A stretch of DNA of 64,000 bases from Mycolicibacterium duvalii. GTDB taxonomy: Bacteria > Actinomycetota > Actinomycetes > Mycobacteriales > Mycobacteriaceae. The notes under the pieces are model-generated. The model made no database searches. It worked only from the letters and a program-made list of their open reading frames with translations, and was not told where the DNA came from. The stretch is from positions 4,154,001-4,218,000 of the forward strand of contig NZ_AP022563.1 in NCBI RefSeq assembly GCF_010726645.1, given 5' to 3'. This document shows positions 60,680 to 64,000 of this stretch, one piece after another (positions within the stretch are counted from its first letter, which is position 1; each line of letters begins with the position of its first letter). The translations under genes were made by a program, and so were the position numbers.

Positions 60680-61371
60680 GCTACGTGCTGGTCGCCCACG
60701 GCACCCGTAAACAGCGCGGGGTGTCGCTGATCGGCGACATCGCCGCGGCCGTGTCGGCGACGCTGGACCGCACGGTGCACGTGGCCTTCGTCGATGTGCT
60801 CGGGCCGACGCCGGCAGAGGTCCTCGGCGCCCGCGCGGGCGAACCGGCGGTGCTGGTTCCGGCATTCCTGGCCCGCGGCTACCACGTCGCCGTCGACATT
60901 CCCGATCATGTGGAAGCCAGCGGGCACCCCGACGTCACCGTCACCCCGGCGCTGGGCCCCGACCCGCAGCTGGTCCGCGCCCTGGTCGACCGGCTCGTCG
61001 ACACCGGCTGGCGGCCCGACGATGCGGTGCTCCTGGCGGCCGCGGGCACGTCGGATCCCGGCGCGCTACGGGACCTGCACACCACCGCGGCGTGGTTGTC
61101 GGCGACGTTGGGTTCGCGGGTCGAGCTGGCGTTCGCCGCCACCGGCGAACCCCGCATCGCAGATGCTGTCGCCGCGGCCCGGCGCACCGGGCGGCGCGTC
61201 GTGGTGGCGTCCTACCTTTTGTCCGAGGGGCTCTTTCAGGATCGGTTGCGCGCCAGCGGCGCCGACCTGGTCACCGACCCGCTGGGCACCCACCCGGGAG
61301 TGACGCGGCTGATCGCCAACCGCTTCGTGCGCGCGAAGGTCAGCGGTCTGTCACGGGTGCGGAGTCGTTGA
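60676..61371 (+). CDS. Sirohydrochlorin chelatase (CbiX/SirB-like)
   Basis: This 231-residue type-II chelatase-like protein has two half-domains. The N-terminal metal-binding His is in YVLVAHGTRKQRG, followed by VDVLGPTPAEVLGARAG and VLVPAFLARGYHVAVDIP; the second half has VLLAAAGTSDPGALRDL and VVVASYLLSEGLFQDRL. It would insert Fe(II) into sirohydrochlorin to make siroheme for NirB, or Co for cobalamin. The ATG overlaps the nnaR stop by 4 nt. Related to Rv0259c. Its 3' end overlaps fdxA by 21 nt on the other strand. Confidence 0.85.
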   Translation: MSYVLVAHGTRKQRGVSLIGDIAAAVSATLDRTVHVAFVDVLGPTPAEVLGARAGEPAVLVPAFLARGYHVAVDIPDHVEASGHPDVTVTPALGPDPQLVRALVDRLVDTGWRPDDAVLLAAAGTSDPGALRDLHTTAAWLSATLGSRVELAFAATGEPRIADAVAAARRTGRRVVVASYLLSEGLFQDRLRASGADLVTDPLGTHPGVTRLIANRFVRAKVSGLSRVRSR

Positions 61372-61704
61372 CGCGGGGAGCCCGGCGACCAACGGGGTGT
61401 CGGCGCCGACCCGGCCGAGCCTGGCCGCGCCGCCCGGATCCCCCAATGGGGCGGTGCGGCCAGGCAGGACCATCGTGAAGAAGGCGGCGTTGTCCTCCAG
61501 GAACGCGGCTTCTTCGTCGGGCAGGTCGGTCTCGTAGTAGATGGCATCCACCCGGCATGCGATGCGGCATGCGCCGCAGTCCACGCACTCGTTGGGGTTG
61601 ATGTACATCGCGCGGTCGCCCTCGTAGATGCAGTCGGCCGGGCATTCCTGCACACAGGACTTGTCGACGATGTCCACACACGCACTGCCGATCACGTAGG
61701 TCAT
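61351..61704 (-). CDS. fdxA: 7Fe-type ferredoxin FdxA
   Basis: This 117-residue ferredoxin closely resembles mycobacterial FdxA (Rv2007c type). It starts MTYVIGSACVDIVDKSCVQE and has cluster ligands in SCVQECPADCIYEG and ECVDCGACRIACRVDAI. The tail AFFTMVLPGRTAPLGDPGGA is typical. It carries [3Fe-4S] and [4Fe-4S] clusters. A DosR-like box lies 36-49 nt upstream of the start, suggesting hypoxia or nitric-oxide induction. It is located between nirD and the chelatase gene. Confidence 0.92.
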   Translation of the reverse strand: MTYVIGSACVDIVDKSCVQECPADCIYEGDRAMYINPNECVDCGACRIACRVDAIYYETDLPDEEAAFLEDNAAFFTMVLPGRTAPLGDPGGAARLGRVGADTPLVAGLPASTTPHP

Positions 61705-61740
61705 GGCGTCGAGGGTAGGAAGTCCGCGCGCCCCCGGCAG

Positions 61741-61753
61741 GGGCCGAAAGTCC
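61741..61753 (-). promoter_or_regulatory. DosR (DevR)-like box upstream of fdxA
   Basis: On the minus strand, AGGACTTTCGGCCC (13 core bases plus one flank) differs at one position from the commonly cited GGGACTTTCGGCCC dormancy box. It sits 36 nt upstream of the fdxA start. fdxA belongs to the DosR regulon in M. tuberculosis. Confidence 0.65.
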
Positions 61754-61785
61754 TTTCTTGGGTCACGATGGCGTCAACGGGGCGG

Positions 61786-62133
61786 TCAGGAGCCGATCTC
61801 GACGGTGCCGTCGGCGGTGATCCGGGTCGGGTAGACGGGCAGCGACTGCGCGGGATCGTCGAGACAGGTGCCGTCGTCGAGAGCGAAGGCCTGCTTCTTG
61901 ATCGGCGACTGCACCGTCACGCGGCCACCGCGGTCGCCGACGATGCCGCGGGACATCACCGCGGCGCCGGAGAACGGGTCGATGTTGCCGACCGCATGCA
62001 CGGTGCCGTCGTCGAGCCGGAACAACGCGGCCTGCGCACCGTCGGGGAGCAGCACGCCGACGCCGCGGTTGGGCAGCAGGAAGTCATAGGCGCACGCCGC
62101 CGTCCAGACGCCGATCTCGTTGAGCACTGTCAT
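61786..62133 (-). CDS. nirD: Nitrite reductase (NADH) small subunit
   Basis: This 115-residue Rieske-like small subunit of assimilatory NADH-nitrite reductase begins TVLNEIGVWTAACAYDFLLP. It has DDGTVHAVGNIDPFSGAAVM and ends with SLPVYPTRITADGTVEIGS. As in other NirD proteins, the Rieske Cys/His cluster ligands are lost (no CxH...CxxH). ATG 62133 overlaps the nirB stop by 4 nt. Confidence 0.93.
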   Translation of the reverse strand: MTVLNEIGVWTAACAYDFLLPNRGVGVLLPDGAQAALFRLDDGTVHAVGNIDPFSGAAVMSRGIVGDRGGRVTVQSPIKKQAFALDDGTCLDDPAQSLPVYPTRITADGTVEIGS

Positions 62134-64000
62134 CTCTGCACCACCTTGGGCATGCCGATGGAAACGGGCGCCGGCACCTTGCGCCCGTGCTGGTCGGTGA
62201 ACTCGATCGTCGGGTCGGGCACGTCCGGGGCGTTGACGAACGACACGAACCGCGCGAGCTTGTCCGGGTCTTCCAGCACGCCCTTCCACTCGCAGGCGTA
62301 GCCGTCGACGTGGCGCGCGATGGCCGCCTCGAACTCGGCCGCCAACCCCAGCGAGTCGTCGCACACCACCTCGCGCAGGTGCTCGAGGCCTTTCTCCTCC
62401 ACCCACGGCGCGGTGCGCTGCAACCGGTCGGCGGTGCGGATGTAGAACATCAGGAACCGGTCGATGTAGCGGATCAGCGTCTCGTCGTCGAGGTCACCGG
62501 CCAACAGCTCGGCATGGCGGGGTGTCATGCCGCCGTTGCCGCCGACGTAGAGGTTCCAGCCGGTCTCGGTGGCGATGACGCCGACGTCCTTGCCGCGGGC
62601 CTCGGCGCACTCCCGTGCGCAGCCCGAGACCCCCATCTTGATCTTGTGCGGGGCCCGCAGGCCGCGGTAGCGCAGCTCCAGGTTGATGGCCATCTGCACC
62701 GAATCCTGTTGGCCGTAGCGGCACCAGTCGCTGCCGACACAGCTCTTCACGGTGCGCAGCGACTTGCCGTAAGCATGGCCGGATTCCATCCCCCCATCGA
62801 CGAGGCGACGCCAGATGTCGGGCAGCTGCTCGACGCGGGCACCGAACATGTCGATGCGCTGTCCGCCGGTGATCTTGGTGTACAGCCCGAAGTCCCGGGC
62901 GATCTCGCCGATCAGGATCAGATGCTCGGGGGTGATATCGCCGCCGGGTACCCGCGGCACCACCGAGTAGCTGCCGTTGCGCTGGATGTTGGCCAGGAAG
63001 TGGTCGTTGGAGTCCTGCAGCGAGGCCTGCTCCCCGTCGAGGATGTGCCCCGAGCTCGTCGACGCAAGAATCGACGCGACGACGGGCTTGCAGATGTCGC
63101 AACCCTTTCCGCTGCCGAAACGCTCGATCAGCCCGGAGAACGTCCGGATGTCGGTGGCGGTGACGATCTCGAACAGCTCGGCCCGGGACTGGCTGAAGTG
63201 TTCGCACAGCGCCTTGGACTGCTCCACCCCTTCGGCCTCGAGGATCTGTTTGAGCAGCGGGACGCACGATCCGCACGAGGTGCCCGCCAGCGTGCACTTC
63301 TTGAGGTCGGCGACATCACAGCAGCCTGACCCGATGGCCTCGGTCAAATCACCCTTGGTGACGTTGTTGCACGAGCAGATCTGCGCCGCCGGCGGCAGCG
63401 CGCCGACGCCGAGTCCCGTTGTGCCGCCGTCGGTCCCGGTCGGCGAGATGAGACCCAGCGGGTCGCCCGGCAGAGGTTCGCCGACCATCGGGCGCAGGAT
63501 GCCGTAGGCCGAGGCATCGCCGACCAGGATGCCGCCCAGCAGGGTCTTCGCGTCGTCGGAGAGCACCAGCTTGGCGTAGGTCTGGTTGACCGCGTCGTTG
63601 ACGACGACCGACAGGCAGTCCGGCGTGACGCCCATCGCGTCGCCGAAGCTGGCGACGTCGACGCCCAGCAGCTTGAGCTTGGTGGACATGTCGGCCTCGG
63701 GAAACTCCGCGGCGCCGCCGAGCAGCCGGTCGGCGGCCACCTCGGCGCTGGTGTATCCGGGCCCCACCAGCCCGTAGCAGCGGCCCTCGATCGCGGCCAC
63801 CTCGCCGATCGCGTAGACTTCGGGATCGCTGGTCACACAGGACAGGTCGGTGAGCACGCCCCCGCGCTCGGCGATCTCCAGCCCCGCATCGCGGGCCAGC
63901 TCGTCACGGGGACGGATCCCGGCGGCGAACACCACCAGGCCGGTGTCGATGAACGTGCCGTCGCTGAGCAGCACCCGCAGGGAGTCGTCGTCCGCGGAAC
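62130..64000 (-). CDS. nirB: Nitrite reductase (NADH) large subunit, partial (N-terminus beyond right edge)
   Basis: About 623 C-terminal residues of the roughly 850-residue siroheme and FAD enzyme that reduces nitrite to ammonium are present. From the cut edge there is the end of the FAD/NAD domain (VVFAAGIRPRDELARDAGL, VYAIGEVAAIEG), two BFD-like [2Fe-2S] regions (CSCNNVTKG ... CTLAGTSCGSC; GKGCDICKP), then the sulfite/nitrite-reductase domain. The 4Fe-4S/siroheme cysteines are in KSCVGSDWCRYG and GVSGCARECAEA. The frame is open to the last base, so its start and any GlnR or NnaR site lie outside. It is coupled to nirD. Confidence 0.94.
   Translation of the reverse strand, partial: SADDDSLRVLLSDGTFIDTGLVVFAAGIRPRDELARDAGLEIAERGGVLTDLSCVTSDPEVYAIGEVAAIEGRCYGLVGPGYTSAEVAADRLLGGAAEFPEADMSTKLKLLGVDVASFGDAMGVTPDCLSVVVNDAVNQTYAKLVLSDDAKTLLGGILVGDASAYGILRPMVGEPLPGDPLGLISPTGTDGGTTGLGVGALPPAAQICSCNNVTKGDLTEAIGSGCCDVADLKKCTLAGTSCGSCVPLLKQILEAEGVEQSKALCEHFSQSRAELFEIVTATDIRTFSGLIERFGSGKGCDICKPVVASILASTSSGHILDGEQASLQDSNDHFLANIQRNGSYSVVPRVPGGDITPEHLILIGEIARDFGLYTKITGGQRIDMFGARVEQLPDIWRRLVDGGMESGHAYGKSLRTVKSCVGSDWCRYGQQDSVQMAINLELRYRGLRAPHKIKMGVSGCARECAEARGKDVGVIATETGWNLYVGGNGGMTPRHAELLAGDLDDETLIRYIDRFLMFYIRTADRLQRTAPWVEEKGLEHLREVVCDDSLGLAAEFEAAIARHVDGYACEWKGVLEDPDKLARFVSFVNAPDVPDPTIEFTDQHGRKVPAPVSIGMPKVVQR

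Overview
The window is high-GC actinobacterial DNA, most likely from a fast-growing Mycobacterium/Mycolicibacterium. Signs of this are mycofactocin-type SDRs, a fadD2 / stand-alone LigD-polymerase pair, an AAC(2')-I acetyltransferase, a HemD-winged-helix NnaR regulator, an FdxA ferredoxin with a DosR-like box, and many leaderless starts with a -10 hexamer 6-7 nt before ATG/GTG. The two ends are collinear with what I recall of the M. tuberculosis Rv0252-Rv0270 neighbourhood (nirB-nirD-cobU-cobQ ... chelatase-nnaR-aac-pxpC-pxpB ... LigD-polymerase-fadD2). A large block of accessory genes lies between them.

Layout. 1-4.1 kb: a minus-strand operon (two mycofactocin-type SDRs, a double carboxymuconolactone-decarboxylase-like protein, an aldehyde dehydrogenase cut by the left edge) divergent from a TetR gene, with two operator-like palindromes between them. 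4.2-13.5 kb: small membrane protein, fadD2, LigD-type polymerase, STAS protein, two-subunit acyl-CoA dehydrogenase, small secreted protein, NCS2 purine permease, amidohydrolase. 13.6-20.2 kb: cobalamin genes (cobM-bluB; cobF-cobQ-cobK-cobU followed by nei2) and lysG.

20.3-34.1 kb: benzoate-to-beta-ketoadipate island. catR-catB-catA-catC run leftward and benA-benB-benC/D run rightward from a shared intergenic region, followed by a BenR-type LuxR regulator; catD(pcaD)-catI-catJ converge on it, with a divergent LysR. Together these encode benzoate -> cis-diol -> catechol -> muconate -> muconolactone -> enol-lactone -> 3-oxoadipate -> 3-oxoadipyl-CoA. The final thiolase and a benzoate transporter are absent. 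The most remarkable item is a single 863-codon gene joining the dioxygenase reductase (BenC), a GntR-type FCD effector-binding domain without any DNA-binding domain, and the diol dehydrogenase (BenD).

34-45 kb: secreted alpha/beta-hydrolase, TetR, AraC, SDRs and epimerases, and a Ski2-like helicase carrying a tandem-repeat insert. 44.9-52.8 kb: a stress-like block (DUF3618 and holin-like membrane proteins, spore-photoproduct-lyase-family radical SAM enzyme, YihY-type membrane protein, epimerase, FAD monooxygenase, and an RsbQ-RsbP hydrolase/phosphatase pair) with several SigF-like promoters. 52.8-57 kb: thioredoxin-reductase-like protein, two TetR genes, LysE exporter, proline-rich secreted protein, queuosine-precursor transporter. 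57.2-64 kb: pxpB-pxpC, aac(2')-I, nnaR-sirohydrochlorin chelatase, fdxA, and nirD-nirB (nirB cut by the right edge). I saw no tRNA, rRNA, transposase, CRISPR array or attachment site, and no stretch above 300 bases lacks a gene.
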